This document shows, piece by piece, positions 1 through 6,671 of a stretch of 8,378 bases of DNA. The notes beneath the pieces were generated by a model. That model saw only the letters and a program-made list of their open reading frames with translations, was not told the origin of the DNA and made no database searches. The position numbers and the translations under genes are program-made. Within the stretch, counting starts at the first letter, position 1. The number at the start of each line of letters is the position of its first letter. This stretch comes from an uncultured Lachnospiraceae bacterium (GTDB taxonomy: Bacteria; Bacillota; Clostridia; Lachnospirales; Lachnospiraceae): positions 1 through 8,378 of the forward strand of contig CAJUDX010000094.1 in assembly GCA_910584785.1 (NCBI GenBank). The letters run 5' to 3'.

Positions 1-606
1 CTAATTATCAATTCTTCCAATATGACGAAGAAGGTTCTTTCACAATAACACGACCTATCCATCGTTTATTAATGTTATCTGCTCTGGAATTTGAACAGAC
101 CTATACCGCGTTTAAATCGGCACTTCCTTATATTCGTGATTTAACAAATGAACAAAACATCCGTCAAATCATTAATTAATTTGTGTATACCTGCCAGCAA
201 AGCATCGGTGCTACACTTGACGCTCTTCCTGCCGGACAAAGTAATTTTGCCCGGAAACTTAATGGTGATCTCTTTGAACGTTTTATCCGCACCATCATTG
301 CAGATATAGGTATCGAAGTTAGAGAGGGAACCGTCCAAATTCCTATATCATCATTTAACCGATACAAAAACCCCTCATTTTGCCATTTTCCTTAATGATG
401 TACAAAGAAAAGGCAAAGAACCTTTTTATGGTGTAAATACTACCTTTTTAACTGGGCATTATAAAGGATATACGGTTAAATTGAATCCTTTAGATGGTGT
501 ATACTATTGTGACAAACGACCAATCATGAACACCGACCCACTCCTAAAGCAGACGATTAAAACATTGGACTACTTATTAGTAGAAGATATTTGGAAATTT
601 ATTTAA
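1..606 (+). pseudogene. Decayed gene tail, possibly a type II restriction endonuclease
   Basis: The reading frame is open from position 3 (5' end outside the window) to an in-frame TAA at 177-179. It then continues in the same frame (VYTCQQSIGATLDALPAG, ARKLNGDLFERFIR) to about 355. From about 349 to the TAA at 604-606 a different frame carries the protein-like sequence TDTKTPHFAIFLNDVQRKG, GHYKGYTVKLNPLDGVYY and LLVEDIWKF. One nonsense change plus one frame change or small deletion therefore break a single ancestral gene. The wording of the conserved stretches resembles type II restriction endonucleases as I remember them, where a catalytic PD-ExK segment would lie between VQIPI and TDTKTPHF. 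No such segment is visible, so an internal deletion is likely. No methyltransferase partner lies inside the window. The segment is clearly more AT-rich than the genes to its right, which fits an independent origin. The broken state is well supported; the restriction assignment is tentative. Confidence 0.6.
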
Positions 607-656
607 TATAAAAAATTGAAGAATAAAATTAATTTAAGATGATAATTTTCAGAGGG

Positions 657-686
657 CTGCTCTGATTCTTCTATGAACCAGAGCAG
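657..686 (-). terminator. Hairpin downstream of the sortase gene
   Basis: Read on the minus strand, this forms a 12-bp stem (CTGCTCTGGTTC pairing with GAATCAGAGCAG, one G-U) with a 6-base loop, about 35 bases past the sortase stop. On the plus strand the G-U becomes an A-C mismatch, so the structure favours minus-strand RNA. No clear U-run follows on that strand; on the plus strand a T6 run (701-706) lies 14 bases past the stem. It probably marks the 3' end of the sortase transcript, but it is not a textbook intrinsic terminator. Confidence 0.45.
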
Positions 687-720
687 TTGCTTATCCAACC
701 TTTTTTGATATTCTTATTAA

Positions 721-1593
721 CTAAGGTTCCTCCTCTGGATACCTATGAACCGAATATGTTTGTGTCAAATACCCCTGCACCACCCAGCGCGTGGAATGGC
801 CCCGTCCCGTACAGGTGGAAAGTGTTAAAACCTGGGGTTCCGGTTCCGGGATAACCCTGGCATCAACAACCGAACTTTCCCTGCAAAATTCAATAAATTC
901 CTCCTCTAACCCCTTCTCTTCCAGATCCAGTCGATACACCATACTCTTTACCCCGGTTTCATACGCAGCAAAAATCCTGTACCGGAAAACAGCATCCTGG
1001 GAAACAAGGTAAATATCTGGATGCCCCTCAAGAAAATCCCGTTTTTGATAGTATTTTAAAATGCCAAACATGGAATTATCACGCATTCGATGTCCATAAA
1101 TTATCGTATGAAAATCAGAAAAATCAGGGCGATTTGTACTTTCCAGGAAAATGGAACCGCTTTTATTATTTTCCTTTTTCCAATTACGATACAAATATTC
1201 ATCGTTATCCTCACCCTGCACAATCGGATAAGAAAGCTTTGTTCCGGGAATTGCTATCCAGCCAAGCACATCCTGATTCACCTCCTGCAATCCCCGCAAA
1301 TCAATCCCCGCAAGAGCAGCAGCTTCTTTGGGCAATGTTTCTGCCGCCCCTTTTACCCCTTCGTCTAGCGTCTCTATGCTGCCTTCTTTTACGGTATCTG
1401 TCCTTTCCTGTACATCGGTTTCCATTGAAACCAGGCGAACAGAAGCGGACACACTACCCGGCAGTCCAGCGATTTGAGCGGCTTCACGACTGGCTTGTTC
1501 AGCTCTTTTGGCATCCCATACCTGGCGGGCAGAAAAAAACAGGCCCATCAGCAAAACTATCCCCAAACCCACTCGCACCAGCTTCGTTCTCAT
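721..1593 (-). CDS. Class B sortase
   Basis: A 290-residue membrane-anchored transpeptidase that should cleave a C-terminal sorting signal and join the protein to the cell-wall peptide. Residues about 7-20 are a hydrophobic signal-anchor after a short basic N-terminus. Residues about 25-100 are a charged, low-complexity linker, longer than usual for this family (often about 240-250 residues in total). The catalytic domain starts near VNQDVLGWIAIPGTKLSYPI (105-124). The catalytic His168 lies in IIYGHRM, Cys261 in LTLSTC and Arg269 in STRWVV, so all three active-site residues are present. The ATG has AGGAGG (1601-1606) seven bases upstream. The gene lies 188 bp downstream of the large sorting-signal protein on the same strand, which makes that protein its obvious substrate. 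No separate promoter was recognised in the gap, so it may be read through from the adhesin gene or use a weak promoter. Class B is favoured over other sortase classes by the YGHRM context and the length of the C-terminal core; the exact substrate motif is inferred. Confidence 0.93.
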   Translation of the reverse strand: MRTKLVRVGLGIVLLMGLFFSARQVWDAKRAEQASREAAQIAGLPGSVSASVRLVSMETDVQERTDTVKEGSIETLDEGVKGAAETLPKEAAALAGIDLRGLQEVNQDVLGWIAIPGTKLSYPIVQGEDNDEYLYRNWKKENNKSGSIFLESTNRPDFSDFHTIIYGHRMRDNSMFGILKYYQKRDFLEGHPDIYLVSQDAVFRYRIFAAYETGVKSMVYRLDLEEKGLEEEFIEFCRESSVVDARVIPEPEPQVLTLSTCTGRGHSTRWVVQGYLTQTYSVHRYPEEEP

Positions 1594-1675
1594 CCTTATT
1601 CCTCCTGTACTTTTATCATTATGGGCACATCATGCATCTCTTATCGTTTGCCTGATTTTGTCTTTTACTATGACA

Positions 1676-1703
1676 TAACCGGGGTTCATATGAACCCCGG
1701 TTA
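1676..1703 (-). terminator. Perfect 28-bp palindrome between adhesin and sortase genes
   Basis: The 14-base half TAACCGGGGTTCAT is followed directly by its exact reverse complement. As RNA it gives about a 12-bp GC-rich stem with a 4-base loop, 78 bases beyond the adhesin stop codon and 82 bases before the sortase ribosome binding site. Neither side carries a proper U-run. It could be a weak or attenuating terminator, an RNA processing or stability element that sets the adhesin-to-sortase ratio, or a binding site for a dimeric protein. The palindrome is certain; its function is not. Confidence 0.5.
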
Positions 1704-1781
1704 CTGGTAAAATATTCACAAATGATATTGCCTTATTTTTCTATCCGTTTTCTTAACTTTTTTACCTATTCTAATCTTCTC

Positions 1782-4700
1782 TTATTCCTTTTCCTGACGT
1801 TTCTTTCTGTCCATCATCGTCATCGCCATCAGACCAAAGGCAGACAGCAGCGCCATCATATTCCACAGACCAGAACTATCGCTGGTTTTTGGAACACTTG
1901 CCAGAGGCACATCATCATCCAGGATATTGATAAAATCAGGAATCCCTGCTAATGGTACATCTGCATCCGGGATATCAACAACCGGAATCCCTGCCAGCGG
2001 CACATCCTCGTCAGGAATATCTGTTCCTTCGGGAATTTCTGCTAACGGAATACCATCTCCGGGAACCGTAACCGCAAGTTCAGGATTTGGTGTGGTGCCA
2101 TGGACACGACCTGTCTGGTTTGTTGCCGTAGAGCCGCCTCCTCCGCCACCGCCGCCGGAGCTGCCGCTATTGCCGCCAACCGTACGATCATAACGAAGGA
2201 TAAGAACATTACTGTCGGATTCTTCCGTTAAAACCAGGTGTGTAGGATCAGTCGAAGTATAACGGTAAGAATTGCCATTATATGAGGTACGGGTTCCGAT
2301 ATCCGCTGCATGGATGGTATCGCCAACCTTCTTTCCGGTAAGTGTCTGCGTACTTTCCCCATCCTTTGTTCCATTGGTATAATACTCATGAATAATGGTA
2401 TACGCAACATCCTTAGGTTCAGGTTCAGGTACGGGATCTGGTCCCGGATTAACTTCCCCGCCGTCTTTTGTAAAATACAGCTTTAACACTGTACTTCCAT
2501 CTTCGGCTGCCAAAGCAGTTAGCACATTGCCTTTATGTCCCGGCACAAATGTATAGCCTGCAACTTCTTTATCCTTCTCTGTAACAGAAACTGTTTGACC
2601 TGCCACACCAGAACGGGTATCCGACTCTTGGATTAACTCATTGGTATCTGCATCATACCATTCTACGGTGTAATCTACTTTTGTTTCGACAGGTCCAGGT
2701 GTTGGATCAGGATCTGGATTAGGATCGGGATCGGGACCTGGATTAGGATCAGGATCGGGTTTCCCTGGCTCTTTATCTTTAGTAAAATACAGCTTTAACA
2801 CTGTGCTTCCATCTTCGGCTACCGAGTCAGTTAATATGTTGTCTTTATGTTCTGGCACAAACGTATAGCCTGCAACTTCTTTATCCTTCTCTGTAACAGA
2901 AACTGTTTGACCTGCCACACCAGAACGGGTATCCGACTCTTGGATTAACTCATTGGTATCTGCATCATACCATTCTACGGTGTAATCTACTTTTGTTTCG
3001 ACAGGTCCAGGTGTTGGATCAGGATCTGGATTAGGATCGGGATCGGGTTTATCTGATTTATCCTCATTCCATATACCATGGATATTCACATTCTTATCAG
3101 GCATGGTAAACTTATTACTCTCAATGGTTGTATCCTCCGTACTCCAGCCAGAGAACGTATATGTTTTATTATCTATCGTAATTTTTTTATCAGATGTATA
3201 CGTAGTATCTACATTTACGTCATCACCTGCAGAATGTTCAGATCCGGTTGGCAATTGCTCATTAGAGTCTTCAGGAAGACCTTCCCAAGTATAAGTCACT
3301 TTATATGTTTCCGATTCAACCTCTATAGACGCATCAGCATACCCACTTTTATCGTTCCAATCAACCTCAGCTTTGTTTGTATAGGTACCTGCTTTCGTGG
3401 CATTGACCCAAACAAGCAATTCTTTAGAACCACTAGCAGGAATCTTCACATTGTTCCAAGTTACATTATGATTATCCTTATTATATACTCCTCCATCAGA
3501 TTCACTTACCTTGCCAAAAGTTAATTCTGTGGGTAGGGTATCCACAACTGTAACGGTAACGAACTTCTCATTAGGATTCTCAATTTTAATAGTAAACTTA
3601 ACTTCCTGACCAACCTTAACTTCAGATGGGTCAGCAGTCTTTGTAATTATCAAATCTGAATCCTGAATCTTTTTCCATGTGGCTGTATAAGTAATTTTGT
3701 TCTCTCCATCTGCATCAACAGATTTTACCTTAGAATTAACTGCCGGAGTCCACCCCATAAAAGTATATCCTTCGCGTTTTGGCTGTACAACTGTCTCACC
3801 AGTTTGATTCTTTACTTCTTCTGTTCCTTTATCAGCCATTGTAAACTTAGGTGTATCGGCACCCTCTTTCAATCCCGTACTTATCTGGTCATCAAAAACA
3901 GTCTCATCCTGAACGCCATCCGTATAAATAACCGTATAAGAAATAACAGGTTTCTTGTGAGTAATATATACATAAACAGGTGCATCTTCTGTCAAACAAT
4001 ACCATCCCTCATCCAAGTCTCCACCTGCATAACTACAATACCCTCCTTTAAAATAATAAAATGGTGCATAGACATCTTTCTCAGCGTATTTCAAATAATG
4101 TTTCCCACGCGTATTCTCAAAATTCCTGCTCCATAAATCAAGATAATATTGCTGATCTACATGAACCTTACACATCCATAGCCATTCTGAACCATTCAAA
4201 TCATCATTACTGTTATCATAAACTTCAACCTCTCCAATAGTGTATGATCCCAAATCAAGACTATTTAAAGTTCCATTATGTCCAGTATCATTTCTATCAA
4301 CACATCGTACAATCACAGCTATTTTGTTTTTACTATAAAAGTCTTTTACAGCTTCATCCGTAGGTTTATCTGGCTTTTCTGATTCACTTGGTTCATTTCC
4401 GACATTATTAGTAACATCATACCAAAAATATAAATCACCGTCCGCTGTTGTTCCTCCATAAGCACCAATTGTCGTATATTTAAAGCTTATTGCCACCTTG
4501 ACCGTAGTTTTTCCAGATTTCGTGCCAGGTCTAAAGTCTATCCTAAGCTGACTTCCTTCCCAACTCACATCTACATCTACTATACCATCTGCACCACTAA
4601 CAGTAGGACTATAGTAAGAGCCAGCATTAGGTACTACCCAGCCACCCCTAGGGTTAATATTTGGTGTTCCAATATCATACACACCATCCTCATTATCGAT

Positions 4701-6518
4701 AATTGCAGAGCCTTTTGTATCCTGACAATAATAATTGTAACCATCATAGGAAAAGTCATTACTCCAGGGGAACTGCTGGAAATCATGAGCGATAGAGGAT
4801 TTTTTTACAGTTCCAGCAGCATAATGGTTACTCTCCAGCCCCATCACAGCGTCTACTTCAGCAATAACAGCCGCATAAACCGCAAGGGATTCCTGAACAT
4901 CCGCACGTCCCTCATATTCGGTATTCAGCAAAGCATCATAGGCTTCAGCCACCTCACTGTAAAGCAGCACACTGACCTCTTCCGCATTTTCTTTTGTAAT
5001 CTTTTCCGGCAATTTTGCTACAGCATCCAAAAATGCCAGAACGGCCTTGGGTGTCTCTTCCGTTTCGCTCTCCGGCACAAACCCGGTATCTGAAAGGTAC
5101 ATCACAAATGCCATTGCTGTTGTGTTCCCATCTACCGTTACCAGGCCATACTCCCGTACTGCACTGCTTTCCACAACATCCACGGCATTGTCGGATTTAG
5201 AGAGTTCGCTTTCTGCTCCCGTGTTTTCACTGCCTCTGTCTGATGTTTCTGCCGAATCTGACGTATCCTGACTGGAACTGCTGCTTTTTTCTTCGGTTGT
5301 ATCAGCAGCTTCTTTTCTGTCTTCCCCATCGTTCTTGCTTCCAGTTTCCGGGCTTTCTTCCTTTTCGGTATCGGTTTCTGCTTTATTTGTATCCTCCACT
5401 GATATTTCCGAGTGATTGTCCTGGACTTCCTTTTCTCCAGCTGCAGAATCTGTATTTTCTTTTGCTTCCTCTCCACCTGCAGAATTTTCTTCCTTCTCTC
5501 CTGCCGGCGTTCCCGGTTCTTTACCGGATTCTTCGCTCACGGAAGTATCGGATTCTTCTTTGTCCTCTTTTCCTTCTTCCTCACCAGCTAATCCATCAGA
5601 TTCCCCTGCGTCAGCATCGCCTTCTTCTCCTTCCACAGGATTTTCCAGTTCTTCTTTTGCCGCCCCGCCGGATTCTTCTTCACCGGAAACACCACTTTCT
5701 TCTTCCGGCTCTTCACCAGGCATTTCGGATACTTCACCGGATACGTCGTCCCCATCCTGCTCAGTTCCCATAGTCTCATCTTTGCCTGACAGACTATCAC
5801 TTACTATTTCATCCCCGCCTAACGAGTTATCCTCTACGGTCTCATCCAGTTCTTCCGGGCTTTTGCTTTCCGTCGTCGTGTTATTTCCGCCCGGATTAAC
5901 GGTATTCTCAGCGTTTTCACTGCCTTCTGCCATTTCCGGCGCTTCCGGCACCTCTTCCTGGCCAAATGCCTCTTTATAAGACTTTACAACAGTTTTTCCG
6001 CTCACCTGACCATCGATGTTTACACTGGCAGATACATTTTCTTCTCCGCTGTTCATATACAAAAACAGCAGTTCTTCATCTCCGGTCAGACGGAAGCCTT
6101 CCAGTCCGGAACCTTCTGACGTACGGATAAATACCCGCAAATCCATCCCATCCACATCGGGAACGGCGGTATAATTCACCGCTTCAGTAATCTCAAAGAG
6201 ATTTCCTTTTGAAAATAATTTTTCATACCTGGCAGCTTCTGCCTCGTTTTCCTGTCCAAATGTCAAATATCCCCCTGCAGGATTTCCTGAACGAACCGCC
6301 TCTTTTGCTGCGCTCCAGATAGCTTCGGCAGACATCTGAAATTGAACCGCACAGTCAAAATTCTCTCCTGCCATGGCAGTGATTGCCGAATTTCCTATAT
6401 TTCCGAAAATCATGGCAAAGGAAAGCACAAAGGCTGCCAGACGTTTAACCGAATACCAACGCCCATGCCCTGTCTTTCGCCTTCCCCATTCACTTCTTGT
6501 TCTCTGCATTTGTTCCAT
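1782..6518 (-). CDS. Large multidomain cell-wall-anchored adhesin-like protein
   Basis: A Sec-exported surface protein of 1,578 residues from the preferred ATG. In order: signal peptide (1-50, WYSVKRLAAF core, likely cleaved after AMA); an N-terminal globular region (51-185); a long acidic Ser/Glu-rich disordered stretch (187-447); a helical region (450-569); an aromatic-rich region (570-707); a Cys-containing region (720-857); an InlB/Listeria-Bacteroides-type repeat (859-949, REGYTFMGW); a DUF11-like beta domain (955-1068) with Lys960 and Asn1048 placed as in isopeptide-forming domains; a SHIRT-like domain (1070-1151); two nearly identical MucBP-like repeats (1173-1248 and 1277-1352); a third divergent one (1370-1445); a Gly run; an IP/VPLA array; and the VPKTS sorting signal (1542-1546) with a membrane segment and basic tail. 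This is a typical ligand-binding-head-on-stalk design, and the adjacent sortase is the likely anchoring enzyme. An upstream in-frame GTG at 6602 also has a ribosome-binding-like sequence (GGGAGGAG) and would add 28 residues. The ligand is unknown; the first four regions were not assigned to a family. Confidence 0.9.
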   Translation of the reverse strand: MEQMQRTRSEWGRRKTGHGRWYSVKRLAAFVLSFAMIFGNIGNSAITAMAGENFDCAVQFQMSAEAIWSAAKEAVRSGNPAGGYLTFGQENEAEAARYEKLFSKGNLFEITEAVNYTAVPDVDGMDLRVFIRTSEGSGLEGFRLTGDEELLFLYMNSGEENVSASVNIDGQVSGKTVVKSYKEAFGQEEVPEAPEMAEGSENAENTVNPGGNNTTTESKSPEELDETVEDNSLGGDEIVSDSLSGKDETMGTEQDGDDVSGEVSEMPGEEPEEESGVSGEEESGGAAKEELENPVEGEEGDADAGESDGLAGEEEGKEDKEESDTSVSEESGKEPGTPAGEKEENSAGGEEAKENTDSAAGEKEVQDNHSEISVEDTNKAETDTEKEESPETGSKNDGEDRKEAADTTEEKSSSSSQDTSDSAETSDRGSENTGAESELSKSDNAVDVVESSAVREYGLVTVDGNTTAMAFVMYLSDTGFVPESETEETPKAVLAFLDAVAKLPEKITKENAEEVSVLLYSEVAEAYDALLNTEYEGRADVQESLAVYAAVIAEVDAVMGLESNHYAAGTVKKSSIAHDFQQFPWSNDFSYDGYNYYCQDTKGSAIIDNEDGVYDIGTPNINPRGGWVVPNAGSYYSPTVSGADGIVDVDVSWEGSQLRIDFRPGTKSGKTTVKVAISFKYTTIGAYGGTTADGDLYFWYDVTNNVGNEPSESEKPDKPTDEAVKDFYSKNKIAVIVRCVDRNDTGHNGTLNSLDLGSYTIGEVEVYDNSNDDLNGSEWLWMCKVHVDQQYYLDLWSRNFENTRGKHYLKYAEKDVYAPFYYFKGGYCSYAGGDLDEGWYCLTEDAPVYVYITHKKPVISYTVIYTDGVQDETVFDDQISTGLKEGADTPKFTMADKGTEEVKNQTGETVVQPKREGYTFMGWTPAVNSKVKSVDADGENKITYTATWKKIQDSDLIITKTADPSEVKVGQEVKFTIKIENPNEKFVTVTVVDTLPTELTFGKVSESDGGVYNKDNHNVTWNNVKIPASGSKELLVWVNATKAGTYTNKAEVDWNDKSGYADASIEVESETYKVTYTWEGLPEDSNEQLPTGSEHSAGDDVNVDTTYTSDKKITIDNKTYTFSGWSTEDTTIESNKFTMPDKNVNIHGIWNEDKSDKPDPDPNPDPDPTPGPVETKVDYTVEWYDADTNELIQESDTRSGVAGQTVSVTEKDKEVAGYTFVPEHKDNILTDSVAEDGSTVLKLYFTKDKEPGKPDPDPNPGPDPDPNPDPDPTPGPVETKVDYTVEWYDADTNELIQESDTRSGVAGQTVSVTEKDKEVAGYTFVPGHKGNVLTALAAEDGSTVLKLYFTKDGGEVNPGPDPVPEPEPKDVAYTIIHEYYTNGTKDGESTQTLTGKKVGDTIHAADIGTRTSYNGNSYRYTSTDPTHLVLTEESDSNVLILRYDRTVGGNSGSSGGGGGGGGSTATNQTGRVHGTTPNPELAVTVPGDGIPLAEIPEGTDIPDEDVPLAGIPVVDIPDADVPLAGIPDFINILDDDVPLASVPKTSDSSGLWNMMALLSAFGLMAMTMMDRKKRQEKE
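1812..1895 (-). other. C-terminal cell-wall sorting signal (VPKTS type)
   Basis: Codes for V-P-K-T-S-D, then a 22-residue hydrophobic stretch (SSGLWNMMALLSAFGLMAMT and on) followed by the basic tail DRKKRQEKE. The three-part layout is diagnostic of sortase substrates. The pentapeptide differs from LPXTG at two places: Val for Leu and Ser for Gly. Related Clostridia proteins commonly end in VPKTGD, so the Ser after Thr is the odd residue, at the position just after the expected cleavage bond. Confidence 0.85.
1881..2060 (-). repeat. IPLA/VPLA repeat array leading into the sorting motif
   Basis: Encodes four spaced copies of a short motif: GIPLAEIP, DVPLAGIP, DVPLAGIP and DVPLASVP, separated by Asp/Ile/Pro-rich spacers. 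The last copy runs directly into PKTS, so the sorting signal is the final unit of the array. The copies are diverged at DNA level, so this is not a very recent expansion. It probably forms an extended wall-spanning segment. Confidence 0.75.
2470..2735 (-). repeat. MucBP-like repeat unit, C-terminal copy
   Basis: A 266-bp block matching 2782-3047 with an offset of 312 bp (104 codons, in frame). I counted 13 differences, all between 2470 and 2550. Positions 2551-2735 are identical to 2863-3047, silent sites included. The block encodes most of one MucBP-like domain (YTVEWYDADTNELI, VAGYTFVP) and the start of its Pro/Asp spacer. Confidence 0.9.
2691..2771 (-). repeat. Pro/Asp dipeptide spacer, long version
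   Basis: A 27-residue run of alternating Pro with Asp, Asn, Gly or Thr between the two MucBP-like repeats, built at DNA level from variants of a GGATCN hexamer (plus-strand sense). Such spacers form stiff extended rods. The unit is six bases, so slippage would change the length two residues at a time without breaking the frame. Confidence 0.8.
2782..3047 (-). repeat. MucBP-like repeat unit, N-terminal copy
   Basis: Partner of 2470-2735. The two encoded domains differ only near their C-terminal end (for example PEHKDNILTDSVAEDG against PGHKGNVLTALAAEDG). The perfect 185-bp half suggests recent duplication or gene conversion and makes the gene prone to losing or gaining a repeat by recombination. 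Confidence 0.9.
3003..3053 (-). repeat. Pro/Asp dipeptide spacer, short version
   Basis: The same Pro/Asp hexamer pattern, about 17 residues, placed before the first MucBP-like repeat. It is shorter than its counterpart at 2691-2771, which indicates that the number of units has changed since the duplication. Confidence 0.8.
5178..5960 (-). other. Acidic Ser/Glu-rich low-complexity segment of the adhesin
   Basis: About 260 residues dominated by Glu, Asp, Ser, Gly and Ala with no cysteine and almost no aromatic residues (runs such as EEKSSSSSQ and GEEEGKEDKEESD). It should be unfolded and strongly negative. It lies near the N-terminus, between the first globular region and the helical region, and not next to the wall anchor where such linkers usually sit. 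Its biased composition creates long open frames on the plus strand that are not genes. Confidence 0.85.
6369..6518 (-). other. Signal peptide of the adhesin
   Basis: Fifty residues: a long basic n-region (MEQMQRTRSEWGRRKTGHGR), then YSVKRLAAFVLSFAMIFGNI as the hydrophobic core, and TAMA before GENF as the likely cleavage site. The YSVKR start of the core is reminiscent of the YSIRK-type signals seen on some Gram-positive wall proteins, but the match is only partial. Confidence 0.75.
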
Positions 6519-6527
6519 GCAATCTTC

Positions 6528-6533
6528 CCTCCT
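6528..6533 (-). promoter_or_regulatory. Ribosome binding site that favours the ATG at 6518
   Basis: AGGAGG, within AAGGAGGG, nine bases before the ATG. This is a stronger match and conventional spacing, and the resulting signal peptide is of plausible length, so this start was chosen over the in-frame GTG at 6602. That GTG also has GGGAGGAG about seven bases upstream, so the longer form cannot be excluded. Confidence 0.6.
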
Positions 6534-6671
6534 TTTCCAATTCCTGCTTCCAACTACTCGCTTCTTTATCTTTTCTATTTCCAGGAATCCTTTGTTCAAC
6601 ACAGACCAGCTCCTCCCTTTAAGCCTTTTTGTCTGCTTTTCCGGCTTTCTCTCCCGCCGCTTATCCTTCCT

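Noticed and set aside
1927..2193. Plus-strand open frame with a poly-Pro product
   Set aside because: It is the complement of the Gly-run and VPLA array of the adhesin; composition alone explains it.
3003..3053. Repeat array as a CRISPR
   Set aside because: The repeats are in-frame Pro/Asp codons within the adhesin, with no unique spacers of regular length.
4640..4760. Thioester adhesin domain suggested by the YYCQ stretch
   Set aside because: The partner Gln motif typical of thioester domains is not recognisable, and the position, after a long linker, is not the usual N-terminal one.
5243..5979. Long plus-strand open frames opposite the acidic segment of the adhesin
   Set aside because: They are the low-complexity complement of the Glu/Ser-rich coding stretch (Ser/Leu/Pro-rich products), without a ribosome binding site or recognisable domain.
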